Position numbers and translations under genes: made by a program. Positions 18,594 to 26,789 of a stretch of DNA of 64,000 bases are shown one piece after another (the first letter of the stretch is position 1; each line of letters begins with the position of its first letter). This DNA comes from Chitinibacter sp046530675 (GTDB lineage Bacteria > Pseudomonadota > Gammaproteobacteria > Burkholderiales > Chitinibacteraceae). Location of the stretch: contig NZ_CP172558.1 of the NCBI RefSeq assembly GCF_046530675.1, forward strand, positions 620,001 to 684,000, written 5' to 3'. The notes below the pieces were generated by a model that was given only the letters and a program-made list of their open reading frames with translations, ran no database searches and was not told the DNA's origin.

Positions 18594-19028
18594 TTATTCA
18601 CCAACAGAACCACCAGCAGCTTCAATCGCAGCCTTAGCACCCTTAGTCGCCAACACACCCTTCAGTGTAACAGCGCGATCAATGGTGCCTGACAACACAA
18701 CTTTGCAACTAATAGAATGCTGAGAAATCAAACCAGCCTGAACTAGGCTCAGCATATCAATTTCAGTGATAGGCAAAGCTTGCAATTCAGACAAAGTCAC
18801 TTCTGCGTTTTTACCCTGAGCCAAAGATTTAAAACCGCGCTTAGGTAGACGACGCTGCAAAGGCATTTGACCGCCCTCGAAGCCTACTTTATGAAAGCCG
18901 CCTGCACGTGATTTTTGACCCTTATGGCCGCGACCACAAGTCTTACCAAGACCTGAGCCAATACCACGACCAACACGCTTACTAGCATGCTTAGCACCAA
19001 CGCCAGGAGTTAGAGTATTGAGTTCCAT
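18594..19028 (-). CDS. rplO: 50S ribosomal protein L15
   Basis: Late-assembling 23S rRNA-binding protein. The start is placed at MELNTLTPGVGAKHASKRVGRG, giving 144 residues; four extra in-frame upstream codons overlap the end of rpmD and are unlikely to be used. GLGKTCGRGHKGQKSRAGG is diagnostic. Lies directly between rpmD and secY. Confidence 0.97.
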   Translation of the reverse strand: MELNTLTPGVGAKHASKRVGRGIGSGLGKTCGRGHKGQKSRAGGFHKVGFEGGQMPLQRRLPKRGFKSLAQGKNAEVTLSELQALPITEIDMLSLVQAGLISQHSISCKVVLSGTIDRAVTLKGVLATKGAKAAIEAAGGSVGE

Positions 19029-19029
19029 C

Positions 19030-19215
19030 TTAACCCTCAACCTTCAGCAGGTAGCTGATCTTATTAACCATGCCGCGATTCTCAGGGGTATCGATAACCA
19101 CAGAAGAACTGTTTGTTTTACGAAGACCCAAACCACGCGCGCAGGCTTTATGTGACTCAAGACGACCAATCAGGCTTTTTACCAAAGTCACCTTAATTGT
19201 TTTAACGTCGCTCAT
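19030..19215 (-). CDS. rpmD: 50S ribosomal protein L30
   Basis: Small large-subunit protein of 61 residues. TIKVTLVKSLIGRLESHKAC is followed by LGLRKTNSSSVV and NRGMVNKISYLLKVE, matching the L30 fold. The ATG overlaps the rpsE stop by four bases (ATGA), which implies translational coupling. It sits between rpsE and rplO as in E. coli. Confidence 0.97.
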   Translation of the reverse strand: MSDVKTIKVTLVKSLIGRLESHKACARGLGLRKTNSSSVVIDTPENRGMVNKISYLLKVEG

Positions 19216-19727
19216 TGTGCACCCCCAAGAATTTCTTCAACTGATTTGCCACGCTTTGCAGCAATATCAGAAGGCGTATGCAATTTAGATAAACCATCCA
19301 AAGTTGCACGCACGATATTATATGGGTTAGTAGAACCATGGCATTTTGCAGTAATGTTATGAATACCCATTACCTCAAATACTGCACGCATAGGACCACC
19401 AGCAATAATTCCCGTGCCTTCCGGCGCAGGTTGCATAAACACTGTAGTCGCACCATGTTTACCAAAAACAGTGTGCTGCACAGTACCATTACGCAAGCTT
19501 ACCTTAACCATTTTGCGACGAGCTTCTTCCATCGCCTTTTGTACAGCTACGGGCACTTCTTTAGACTTGCCCTTACCCATACCAACACCACCATCACCAT
19601 CACCAACGACAGTAAGAGCAGCAAATCCAAGGATACGACCACCTTTAACGACTTTGGTAACGCGATTAACGCTTACCATCTTCTCCCGAAGGCCGTCCTG
19701 GCGATCTTCCATTTCGTTCTTAGCCAT
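19212..19727 (-). CDS. rpsE: 30S ribosomal protein S5
   Basis: Small-subunit protein important for accuracy and mRNA helicase activity at the entry site. The double-stranded RNA-binding-like domain carries LREKMVSVNRVTKVVKGGR near 13-31, the spectinomycin-related VGDGDGGVGMGKGKSKEVP loop lies near 42-60, and the C-terminal domain follows. 171 residues is typical. Confidence 0.98.
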   Translation of the reverse strand: MAKNEMEDRQDGLREKMVSVNRVTKVVKGGRILGFAALTVVGDGDGGVGMGKGKSKEVPVAVQKAMEEARRKMVKVSLRNGTVQHTVFGKHGATTVFMQPAPEGTGIIAGGPMRAVFEVMGIHNITAKCHGSTNPYNIVRATLDGLSKLHTPSDIAAKRGKSVEEILGGAQ

Positions 19728-19747
19728 TATTTGAACTCCAAACTCAA

Positions 19748-20101
19748 TTAGAAGACGAGGCCAGCTTCACGAGCCGCATCAGCCAGCGCTTTAACGCGGC
19801 CGTGGTACTGAAAACCAGAGCGATCGAAAGCTACATTTTGCACACCGGCAGCTTTTGCTTTTTCAGCAATCAGCTTACCAACCGCAACCGCACTTGCTAC
19901 ATTGCCACCGTTCTTAACCTCAGAACGCAATGCGGCTTCAAGCGTATTAGCTGTAGCCAGAACTTTGCCGCCAGTCTCATCAATGATCTGAGCGTAAATA
20001 TGGCTATTGGTACGATGCACCGACAGGCGAACGACCTTGAGCTCCGCAATCTTGGCACGGGTTTTACGTGCACGGCGAAGTCTACTTTGATTCTTATCCA
20101 T
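19748..20101 (-). CDS. rplR: 50S ribosomal protein L18
   Basis: 5S rRNA-binding protein that works with L5 and L25. MDKNQSRLRRARKTRAKI is a typical basic start; RLSVHRTNSHIYAQIID and the C-terminal FDRSGFQYHGRVKALADAAREAGLVF-type segment are diagnostic. 117 residues is standard. Lies between rplF and rpsE. Confidence 0.98.
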   Translation of the reverse strand: MDKNQSRLRRARKTRAKIAELKVVRLSVHRTNSHIYAQIIDETGGKVLATANTLEAALRSEVKNGGNVASAVAVGKLIAEKAKAAGVQNVAFDRSGFQYHGRVKALADAAREAGLVF

Positions 20102-20114
20102 AATTCAGCCTCGA

Positions 20115-20648
20115 TTACTTCTTCTTGGTTTCTTTGATCACAACCACTTCATCTGCATAACGAACACCCTTGCCTTTATAAGGCTCTGGAGAACGGTATG
20201 CGCGAATCTCAGCTGCAACCTGACCAAGAAGTTGTTTATCGGCACCCTTCAAGATGATTTCAGTCTGAGACGGAGTCTCACACTTAATACCTACGGGCAT
20301 TTGATGCGCAACTGGGTGAGAAAAACCCAACGACAGATTAAGCACATCGCCTTGTGCTTGAGCACGATAACCCACACCAACTAGAGTCAACTTACGCTCA
20401 AAACCTTTATTAACACCTGCAACCATATTGTTAACAAGCGCTCGTAAAGTGCCAGACATTGAACGGGCAAATTTGCTATTGCCATTAGCAGCAAATGTAA
20501 CCGCCCCGTCTTTCACTTCAACAGAGACCTCTGCAACAACAGGGTGAGATAAAGCGCCCTGCGGGCCTTTAACTTCAATTTTGCCATCGCCGAGTTTCAC
20601 TTCGACACCAGCGGGAATTGCAACCGGATTTTTAGCTACGCGAGACAT
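20115..20648 (-). CDS. rplF: 50S ribosomal protein L6
   Basis: Large-subunit protein near the GTPase-associated region, made of two similar domains. MSRVAKNPVAIPAGVEV begins the first, and the second contains GVGYRAQAQGD and ends YKGKGVRYADEVVVIKETKKK-like. 177 residues is standard. Lies 13 nt before rplR and 12 nt after rpsH. Confidence 0.98.
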   Translation of the reverse strand: MSRVAKNPVAIPAGVEVKLGDGKIEVKGPQGALSHPVVAEVSVEVKDGAVTFAANGNSKFARSMSGTLRALVNNMVAGVNKGFERKLTLVGVGYRAQAQGDVLNLSLGFSHPVAHQMPVGIKCETPSQTEIILKGADKQLLGQVAAEIRAYRSPEPYKGKGVRYADEVVVIKETKKK

Positions 20649-20660
20649 TGTGACACCTCA

Positions 20661-21053
20661 TCAAGCGACGATGCACAGCAACTCGCCACCAATACCATTG
20701 GCGCGCGCTTTGCGGTCGGTCATCACACCCTTGGAAGTGGACAAAATTGCCACGCCAAGACCATTCATCACACTTGGGATGTCACCAGTCGCGCGATAAT
20801 CACGCAAACCTGGCTTTGAAATACGGTCAAGACGCTCAATAACTGGGCGACCAGCATAGTATTTCAGTTCAATCGTCAGAACTGGCTTAACTTCACCACT
20901 AACCAAGAACGATTCAACATAACCTTCTTCGTGCAACACTTTTGCGATTGCAACCTTCAATTTTGAAGATGGCATCACTACCGAAGCTTTATCAGCACGC
21001 TGCGCATTACGAATACGAGTCAGCATATCGGCGATAGGATCATGCATTGCCAT
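20661..21053 (-). CDS. rpsH: 30S ribosomal protein S8
   Basis: Binds the central domain of 16S rRNA; in E. coli it is the translational repressor of the spc operon. MAMHDPIADMLTRIRNAQRA is the family start and the C-terminal LGVAILSTSKGVMTDRKARANGIGGELL is diagnostic. 130 residues is standard. If autoregulation follows the E. coli model, the target would be near rplX-rplE, but I did not identify the operator by eye. Confidence 0.97.
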   Translation of the reverse strand: MAMHDPIADMLTRIRNAQRADKASVVMPSSKLKVAIAKVLHEEGYVESFLVSGEVKPVLTIELKYYAGRPVIERLDRISKPGLRDYRATGDIPSVMNGLGVAILSTSKGVMTDRKARANGIGGELLCIVA

Positions 21054-21068
21054 GTTATTTCTCTCCTA

Positions 21069-21374
21069 TTACCAGCTTGCTTTAACAAGACCCGGGATTT
21101 CGCCTTTGAAAGCGAGATCGCGCAACTTGCTACGGCCAAGACCAAACTTACGGTAAACACCACGTGAACGACCAGTTAATTTGCAACGATTATGCAAACG
21201 AACAGGAGATGAATTACGTGGCAATTGCTGGAGTTTCAAACGAGCTTGGAATTGATCTTCCTCACTCGCATTTTGGTCATTAATAATAACCAACAGCTTT
21301 TCGCGTTTTGCAGCATATTTAGCAACTGCAGCAACACGTTTAGCTTCACGATTAATCAGTGCAAGTTTTGCCAT
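21069..21374 (-). CDS. rpsN: 30S ribosomal protein S14
   Basis: Head protein of the 30S subunit. The start is set at MAKLALINREAKRVAAVAKY, giving 101 residues, the zinc-free C- form; a longer open frame upstream overlaps rplE and has no homology. The C-terminal RLHNRCKLTGRSRGVYRKFGLGR is diagnostic. Lies between rplE and rpsH. Confidence 0.97.
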   Translation of the reverse strand: MAKLALINREAKRVAAVAKYAAKREKLLVIINDQNASEEDQFQARLKLQQLPRNSSPVRLHNRCKLTGRSRGVYRKFGLGRSKLRDLAFKGEIPGLVKASW

Positions 21375-21381
21375 GATCGCC

Positions 21382-21921
21382 TCAATTCTTGAACGGGAAC
21401 TTAAAGGCAGCGAGCAAAGCGCGCGCTTCCTCATCAGTCTTAGCCGTAGTCGTAATGGTAATATTCATGCCACGCAGCGCATCAATCTTATCGTACTCAA
21501 TTTCCGGGAAGATAATCTGCTCTTTAACACCCATGTTGAAGTTGCCACGGCCATCAAAAGATTTACCACCAACACCACGGAAGTCACGCACACGCGGAAG
21601 TGCAATCGTCACCAAACGATCCAAGAATTCGTACATGCGCTCACGACGCAAAGTCACCTTGCAACCAACAGGATAACCATCACGAATTTTGAAGCCTGCG
21701 ATAGACTTTTTAGATTTCGTTACCACTGGCTTCTGACCTGCAATTTTTTGCATATCACCAACAGCAAATTCCATCACTTTTTTATCTGCAACCGCTTCGC
21801 CAACACCCATATTGATCGTAATTTTCTCAATACGTGGCACTTGCATCGCAGATTTGTAGCCAAATTGTTTTACCAATTCAGGAACGATCTTGCTTTCATA
21901 TACTTCTTGAAAACGAGCCAT
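21382..21921 (-). CDS. rplE: 50S ribosomal protein L5
   Basis: Binds 5S rRNA and forms bridge B1b with S13. MARFQEVYESKIVPELVKQF starts the protein, PRIEKITINMGVGEA lies near 29-43, and the TLRRERMYEFLDRLV and DFRGVGGKSFDGRGN blocks follow. 179 residues is standard. Lies 11 nt after rplX. Confidence 0.98.
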   Translation of the reverse strand: MARFQEVYESKIVPELVKQFGYKSAMQVPRIEKITINMGVGEAVADKKVMEFAVGDMQKIAGQKPVVTKSKKSIAGFKIRDGYPVGCKVTLRRERMYEFLDRLVTIALPRVRDFRGVGGKSFDGRGNFNMGVKEQIIFPEIEYDKIDALRGMNITITTTAKTDEEARALLAAFKFPFKN

Positions 21922-21932
21922 TGTATTTCCCC

Positions 21933-22253
21933 TTAGCCGCCAACTACTTCGCCGCTAGACTTGAAAACACGAACTTTTTTGCCGTCTTCAAGAGTCTTGA
22001 AGCCAACACGATCCGCCTTACCAGTCGAAGCATTGAAAATAGCAACATTAGATACGTGAACTGGCATAGTCAGTTCAACGATACCACCTTGCACACCACG
22101 CATTGGATTAGGCTTCTGATGTTTCTTAACAACATTAACGCCTTCAACAACAACACGATCAGATGCAGGCAGTGCACGAACAACAGTTCCGCGCTTACCC
22201 TTATCTTTGCCAGTGAGAACTACAACCTCATCGCCTTTGCGAATCTTATTCAT
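21933..22253 (-). CDS. rplX: 50S ribosomal protein L24
   Basis: Assembly-initiating 23S rRNA-binding protein. MNKIRKGDEVVVLTGKDKGKRGTVV shows the KOW motif near residues 5-30, and VEGVNVVKKHQKPNP is diagnostic. 106 residues is standard. It is preceded by rplN and followed by rplE in the spc order. Confidence 0.98.
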   Translation of the reverse strand: MNKIRKGDEVVVLTGKDKGKRGTVVRALPASDRVVVEGVNVVKKHQKPNPMRGVQGGIVELTMPVHVSNVAIFNASTGKADRVGFKTLEDGKKVRVFKSSGEVVGG

Positions 22254-22265
22254 ACTGGATTCCTC

Positions 22266-22634
22266 TTATAAAACTTCTGGCGCAAGTGACACAATCTTCA
22301 TAAAGCGCTCAGTACGCAATTCACGCGTCACTGGTCCGAAGATGCGAGTGCCAATTGGCTCAAGTTTTGCATTAAGAAGAACAGCAGCATTACCGTCGAA
22401 TTTAATCAACGCACCGTCTGCACGGCGAACACCTTTAGCTGTACGAACAACTACGGCATTGTATACGTCACCCTTCTTCACGCGACCGCGTGGAGCCGCA
22501 TCCTTGATGCTCACCTTAATGATGTCACCAACCGATGCATAACGACGCTTAGAGCCACCCAACACTTTGATACACATAACTGAACGTGCACCAGTGTTAT
22601 CAGCAACCTCTAGCTTTGATTGCATTTGAATCAT
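22266..22634 (-). CDS. rplN: 50S ribosomal protein L14
   Basis: Subunit-interface protein that interacts with L19. MIQMQSKLEVADNTGARSVMCIKVLGGSKRRYA is the family start and GTRIFGPVTRELR is near the C terminus. 122 residues is standard. First gene of the spc set. The 197-nt gap upstream holds a strong hairpin and a second small palindrome, so this gene probably opens a regulated segment. Confidence 0.98.
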   Translation of the reverse strand: MIQMQSKLEVADNTGARSVMCIKVLGGSKRRYASVGDIIKVSIKDAAPRGRVKKGDVYNAVVVRTAKGVRRADGALIKFDGNAAVLLNAKLEPIGTRIFGPVTRELRTERFMKIVSLAPEVL

Positions 22635-22670
22635 TTAGAACAAACCTCCAACTTAATCCACCTAAATTAG

Positions 22671-22685
22671 CCTGGTTCAACCAGG
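22671..22685 (-). promoter_or_regulatory. Small palindrome in the rplN leader
   Basis: CCTGG and CCAGG flank TTCAA; with adjacent bases a 7-bp stem forms (CCTGGTT/AACCAGG). It lies 37-51 nt before the rplN start and may be part of a structured leader of the spc genes. No regulator can be named. Confidence 0.3.
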
Positions 22686-22776
22686 TGCCCGGATGAACCG
22701 AGCCAAGAGTGGCCAGTTTTGGATCCCGATGGGAAAACAGCGCACCACACCACAAGGGCATGACACGCAAGGAAAA

Positions 22777-22805
22777 CGGGCATTCTACACAAGATAGAAT
22801 GCCCG
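22777..22805 (-). terminator. Hairpin terminator or attenuator at the S10/spc boundary
   Basis: A perfect 11-bp stem (CGGGCATTCTA and its complement) with a 7-nt loop is followed on the minus strand by TTTTCC. It lies between rpsQ and rplN, the classical boundary between the S10 and spc operons. The short T run suggests partial termination. Confidence 0.65.
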
Positions 22806-22831
22806 CGCAAGCACATTACGTTATTTAATAA

Positions 22832-23095
22832 TTAAATAACTCGAGCTTTTTCTACCAACCCCGTCACCGCCCAAGATTTGGTCTTAGACAACGGACGACA
22901 CTCTTCAATCGTTACAACATCACCTTCGGTGTATTGATTAGATTCATCATGAGCATGGTATTTTTTAGATTGACGTACCATTTTGCCGTAAAGCGGATGT
23001 TTAACCAAACGCTCAACCAAAACAGTAACGGTCTTATCCATCTTATTGCTAACCACCCGACCAGTCAGCGTACGCTTGAGTTTAGCTTCGCTCAT
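22832..23095 (-). CDS. rpsQ: 30S ribosomal protein S17
   Basis: Small-subunit OB-fold protein. The start is set at MSEAKLKRTLTGRVVSNKMDKT, giving 87 residues; a longer upstream frame overlaps rpmC and is not homologous. VERLVKHPLYGKMVRQSKKYHAHDE is diagnostic. Last gene of the S10 set, followed by a hairpin. Confidence 0.97.
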   Translation of the reverse strand: MSEAKLKRTLTGRVVSNKMDKTVTVLVERLVKHPLYGKMVRQSKKYHAHDESNQYTEGDVVTIEECRPLSKTKSWAVTGLVEKARVI

Positions 23096-23096
23096 A

Positions 23097-23285
23097 TTAG
23101 GCAGCCTTCTGAGTGAGAACGGTAAGAACACGCGCAATATCTTTACGCACACGCTTGAGTTCGCTGGTATTTGCCAATTGGCCGGTCGCATGCTGCATGC
23201 GAAGGCTAAACTTGGCTTTCAGCAGCGCCGTCAATTCGCTTTTCAGCTCTTCAACGGATTTCTGTTGCAGTTCAGTCGCTTTCAT
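23097..23285 (-). CDS. rpmC: 50S ribosomal protein L29
   Basis: Small helical protein beside the tunnel exit, part of the docking site for SRP and trigger factor. MKATELQQKSVEELKSELTALL begins the 62-residue protein. Two ATG codons lie in tandem at 23288 and 23285; the second is preferred because GTGGGG is 5 nt upstream of it. The start overlaps the rplP stop. Confidence 0.95.
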   Translation of the reverse strand: MKATELQQKSVEELKSELTALLKAKFSLRMQHATGQLANTSELKRVRKDIARVLTVLTQKAA

Positions 23286-23701
23286 CATTGCCCCACTTGG
23301 CGAGAAACCATGGTTACAGCAAAAGGCAGCTTAGCAGAAGCCAAACGGAAGGCCTCACGAGCAATCTCTGCTGATACACCATTCAATTCATACAAAACTT
23401 TACCAGGCTGAATTTCAGCTACGTAGTAGTCAGGAGAACCCTTACCCCCACCCATACGAACCTCGGCCGGCTTAGTCGAAATTGGCTTATCAGGAAATAC
23501 ACGAATCCAAACACGACCGCCACGCTTGATGTAGCGAGTAATTGCACGACGAGCAGATTCGATCTGGCGAGCAGTCAAACGACCACGGCTAGTTGCCTTC
23601 AGACCGAATTCGCCGAATGCAACGGTGTTACCGCGAGTAGCGATACCGGTATTGCGGCCCTTTTGGACCTTACGGAATTTAAGTCTAGTTGGCTGCAGCA
23701 T
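23285..23701 (-). CDS. rplP: 50S ribosomal protein L16
   Basis: Large-subunit protein needed for tRNA accommodation. MLQPTRLKFRKVQKGRNTG begins the protein; FGEFGLKATSRGRLTARQIESAR lies near 29-51, and RMGGGKGSPDYYVAEIQPG follows. 138 residues is standard. It overlaps the end of rpsC by 17 bases and the start of rpmC. Confidence 0.98.
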   Translation of the reverse strand: MLQPTRLKFRKVQKGRNTGIATRGNTVAFGEFGLKATSRGRLTARQIESARRAITRYIKRGGRVWIRVFPDKPISTKPAEVRMGGGKGSPDYYVAEIQPGKVLYELNGVSAEIAREAFRLASAKLPFAVTMVSRQVGQ

Positions 23702-24389
23702 TGCGTGGCCCCTTACGTGGTTTCTTCTGAGTTTCTACAGGCTCAGCAGCAGATTTTTCACCTGGCTTCACATCGCCTTTATAAACCCAAACTTTTACAC
23801 CGATGATACCGTAGGTAGTCTTGGCTTCTGAAGTCGCGTAATCGATATCAGCACGCAGGGTATGCAACGGCACACGGCCTTCACGATACCATTCAGTACG
23901 CGCAATTTCGATACCATTCAAACGACCTGAAGACATGATCTTGATACCTTGAGCACCAAGACGCATAGCATTTTGCATAGCACGCTTCATGGCACGACGG
24001 AACATCACACGCTTCTCAAGCTGAGAAGTAATGCTATCAGCGATAATCTGAGCATCAATTTCTGGCTTGCGAACTTCTTCGATATTTACATGAACAGGTA
24101 CGTTCAAGATTTTTTGCAGTTGAGCTTTCAACTGCTCAATATCTTCGCCTTTTTTACCAATCACAACGCCTGGACGGGCTGAGTAGATAGTAACTTTAGC
24201 GTTTTTAGCTGGGCGCTCAATAACAACGCGGCTAACAGCAGCACCTGCAAGTTTTTTCTTCAAAAACTCACGAACCTCAATGTCTTCATTCAACATCTTG
24301 GCAAAGTTGGTGCTATTAGCGTACCAGCGTGACGACCAATTCTTAGTTACAGGTAAACGAAAACCTGTTGGATGAATTTTCTGACCCAT
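23685..24389 (-). CDS. rpsC: 30S ribosomal protein S3
   Basis: Head protein at the mRNA entry channel. The start is set at MGQKIHPTGFRLPVTKNW, giving 234 residues; 22 upstream codons are open but overlap rplV. The KH domain has RPGVVIGKKGEDIEQLK near 65-80, and the C-terminal domain has GIKIMSSGRLNGIEIARTEW. A Lys/Arg-rich tail ends the protein. Confidence 0.97.
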   Translation of the reverse strand: MGQKIHPTGFRLPVTKNWSSRWYANSTNFAKMLNEDIEVREFLKKKLAGAAVSRVVIERPAKNAKVTIYSARPGVVIGKKGEDIEQLKAQLQKILNVPVHVNIEEVRKPEIDAQIIADSITSQLEKRVMFRRAMKRAMQNAMRLGAQGIKIMSSGRLNGIEIARTEWYREGRVPLHTLRADIDYATSEAKTTYGIIGVKVWVYKGDVKPGEKSAAEPVETQKKPRKGPRNAAAN

Positions 24390-24399
24390 GAGTCGCTCC

Positions 24400-24729
24400 T
24401 TAATCGCCAACAGTGAGAGTAATGTGGCAAGTTTGCTTCTCGATACGATTACCACGGCCTTTAGCGCGCGCAGAAAAACGTTTCAGAGAAGGGCCTTTGT
24501 CCACATAAATCGTTTTCACTTTGAGAGTGTCGATATCGGCACCTTCATTGTGCTCGGCATTGGCAATAGCCGACTCAAGAACCTTCTTAATCAAAACAGC
24601 ACCCTTTTTAGGGCAGAAGGCCAGAATATTCAGCGCCTGCTCTACGGGCTTGCCACGAACGAGGTCTGCGACAAGACGCGCTTTTTGAGCTGAGAGGCGA
24701 GTGTTGCTTAGTACAGCAGATACTTGCAT
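24400..24729 (-). CDS. rplV: 50S ribosomal protein L22
   Basis: Its beta-hairpin lines the peptide exit tunnel. MQVSAVLSNTRLSAQKARLVADLVRGKPVEQAL begins the protein, and the hairpin segment SLKRFSARAKGRGNRIEKQTCHI lies near 80-102. 109 residues is standard. Nothing suggests the hairpin deletions known to give macrolide resistance. Confidence 0.98.
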   Translation of the reverse strand: MQVSAVLSNTRLSAQKARLVADLVRGKPVEQALNILAFCPKKGAVLIKKVLESAIANAEHNEGADIDTLKVKTIYVDKGPSLKRFSARAKGRGNRIEKQTCHITLTVGD

Positions 24730-24738
24730 TTCTTCACC

Positions 24739-25014
24739 TTATCGCTTGGATTTTTTGTCCGCGGCATGACCTTTAAAAGTACGGGTCAGAGCAAACTCAC
24801 CCAACTTATGGCCAACCATGTTTTCATTCACGTACACAGGAATGTGCTGTTTGCCGTTATGCACAGCAATAGTCAAGCCAACAAAATCTGGCAAGATAGT
24901 AGAACGACGCGACCAAGTTTTCACTGGACGCTTATCGTTGTTAGCACGTGTTGTTTCAACTTTCTTCAGCAAGTGCAGGTCAACGAAAGGACCTTTTTTC
25001 ACGGAACGTGCCAT
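24739..25014 (-). CDS. rpsS: 30S ribosomal protein S19
   Basis: Forms a complex with S13 in the 30S head. MARSVKKGPFVDLHLLKKVE starts the protein; WSRRSTILPDFVGLTIAVHNGKQH and MVGHKLGEFALTRTFKGHA are diagnostic. 91 residues is standard. Follows rplB by 6 nt. Confidence 0.98.
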   Translation of the reverse strand: MARSVKKGPFVDLHLLKKVETTRANNDKRPVKTWSRRSTILPDFVGLTIAVHNGKQHIPVYVNENMVGHKLGEFALTRTFKGHAADKKSKR

Positions 25015-25020
25015 GTTGCA

Positions 25021-25854
25021 TTACCCCTTGTTCGCGAAGCGACGACGTACAATCATATTGTTCGTGCGCTTGTTACGGCGAGTGCGATAGCCCTTAGTAG
25101 GTTGACCCCACGGACTAACTGGCACGCGACCTTCGCCTGTACGACCTTCACCACCACCATGTGGGTGATCAACAGGGTTCATTGCAGTACCACGAACCGT
25201 TGGACGAATACCCAACCAACGCTTAGCACCGGCCTTACCGTACGAACGCAAGCTATGCTCGCCGTTACCAACTTCACCGATCGTTGCACGGCAATCTACG
25301 TGCACCTTCCGGATCTCGCCTGAACGCAAACGCAACTGAGCGTAAGCACCTTCACGAGCCAGCAACTGAACACTTGTACCCGCCGAACGAGCGATTTGAG
25401 CACCCTTACCTGGCTGCAACTCGATACAGTGGATTGTTGAACCCACTGGAATATTGCGGATAGGCAAAGTGTTACCCACTTTGATTGGCGCATCTGAACC
25501 AGACACAACAGTCATACCAGCCGTCAGACCTTTTGGCGCAATAATATAGCTGCGCTCACCGTCAGCGTAACAAAGCAGAGCAATGTTTGCAGTACGGTTT
25601 GGGTCATACTCAAGGCGCTCAACTTTAGCCACGATACCGTCTTTGTTACGACGGAAGTCGATCAGACGGTAATGCTGCTTGTGACCACCACCGATATGAC
25701 GAGTAGTGATATGACCATTATTGTTACGGCCGCCAGTCTTAGACTTTTTCACCAACAAAGGCGCGTAAGGCGCACCTTTATGGAGGTCAGGGCTAACAAC
25801 TTTAACAACCGCGCGGCGACCTGGTGATGTCGGTTTTACTTTAACCAAAGCCAT
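25021..25854 (-). CDS. rplB: 50S ribosomal protein L2
   Basis: One of the most conserved large-subunit proteins, needed for subunit association and peptidyl transfer. ALVKVKPTSPGRRAVVKVV is the family start; GGRNNNGHITTRHIGGGHKQ lies near 41-60, and the C-terminal MNPVDHPHGGGEGR near 224-237 contains the conserved histidine. 277 residues is standard. Confidence 0.98.
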   Translation of the reverse strand: MALVKVKPTSPGRRAVVKVVSPDLHKGAPYAPLLVKKSKTGGRNNNGHITTRHIGGGHKQHYRLIDFRRNKDGIVAKVERLEYDPNRTANIALLCYADGERSYIIAPKGLTAGMTVVSGSDAPIKVGNTLPIRNIPVGSTIHCIELQPGKGAQIARSAGTSVQLLAREGAYAQLRLRSGEIRKVHVDCRATIGEVGNGEHSLRSYGKAGAKRWLGIRPTVRGTAMNPVDHPHGGGEGRTGEGRVPVSPWGQPTKGYRTRRNKRTNNMIVRRRFANKG

Positions 25855-25866
25855 TTCTCAGTCTCC

Positions 25867-26172
25867 TTATTGCGCAGAAGCCAAGTCAATTTCCTGACCG
25901 GCAACCAAGCTAACGTAGGCTTTCTTCCAGTCTTTACGACGACCAGCGGTGCGGCCGAAACGTTTAGACTTACCCTTCACGTTAATTGTTGTTACAGCAT
26001 CTACTTTTACTTTGAACAAAAGTTCAACCGCAGCCTTGATTTCAGCTTTAGTAGCATCAGTAGATACGCGAAATACAACCTGCTCCGATTTTTCAGCCAG
26101 CATTGTGCTTTTTTCAGACACAACAGGCGCCAAAATCACTTGCAGCAGGCGATTTTCTGCGAATTTGATCAT
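25867..26172 (-). CDS. rplW: 50S ribosomal protein L23
   Basis: Tunnel-exit protein and docking site for SRP and trigger factor. RLLQVILAPVVSEKSTML begins the conserved part near residue 8, and VNVKGKSKRFG-like sequence (here INVKGKSKRFGRTAGRRKDWKKAYV) follows. 101 residues is typical. Its ATG overlaps the rplD stop by four bases, implying coupling. Confidence 0.97.
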   Translation of the reverse strand: MIKFAENRLLQVILAPVVSEKSTMLAEKSEQVVFRVSTDATKAEIKAAVELLFKVKVDAVTTINVKGKSKRFGRTAGRRKDWKKAYVSLVAGQEIDLASAQ

Positions 26173-26789
26173 GCGAACATCTCCTCAAATGCCTGAAGAG
26201 CCTCACGAGTCAAGACCACTTTCTTGAAACGCACCAAGCTAACTGGATCGGCTTGCGCTGGCTCAAGCACGAGAACGTGCGGCAAATTGCGCGAAGCAAG
26301 ATACAGATTCTCATCCAACTCTTTCGTCACAATCAGCACGTTATCCAACTGCATTTCAGCCAATTTCTGGGCAAATGCTTTGGTTTTTGGCGCCTCAAGA
26401 ACAAAAGAATCAACCACCAACAAACGATCTTCGCGCACCAATTGCGACAGAATAGTCGCAATACCAGCACGGTACATTTTGCGGTTAACTTTCTGAGAGA
26501 AGTTTTCGTCAGGGCTATTTGGGAATGTTTTACCACCACCACGCCACAAAGGCGAAGAAGACATACCAGCGCGCGCACGGCCAGTCCCTTTTTGACGCCA
26601 AGGTTTTTTCGTGGTGTGTTTTACATCAGTACGGTCTTTTTGAGCGCGATTACCACTACGCGCATTAGCGAAGTAAGCAGTAACGACTTGGTGCACGAGT
26701 GCTTCGTTAAATTCACGACCAAACAAAGAATCCGAACCAGCTACAGCTGCTTGAGCTTCGCCTTTGAGATTAACAGACTTAAGTTCCAT
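26169..26789 (-). CDS. rplD: 50S ribosomal protein L4
   Basis: 23S rRNA-binding protein with a tunnel loop. In E. coli L4 also represses the S10 operon by attenuation and translational control. GSDSLFGREFNEALVHQVVTAY lies near 18-39 and the tunnel loop KKPWRQKGTGRARAGMSSSPLWRGGG near 61-86. 206 residues is standard. It overlaps rplC by one base. An upstream terminator between rpsJ and rplC is a possible place for L4 control. Confidence 0.98.
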   Translation of the reverse strand: MELKSVNLKGEAQAAVAGSDSLFGREFNEALVHQVVTAYFANARSGNRAQKDRTDVKHTTKKPWRQKGTGRARAGMSSSPLWRGGGKTFPNSPDENFSQKVNRKMYRAGIATILSQLVREDRLLVVDSFVLEAPKTKAFAQKLAEMQLDNVLIVTKELDENLYLASRNLPHVLVLEPAQADPVSLVRFKKVVLTREALQAFEEMFA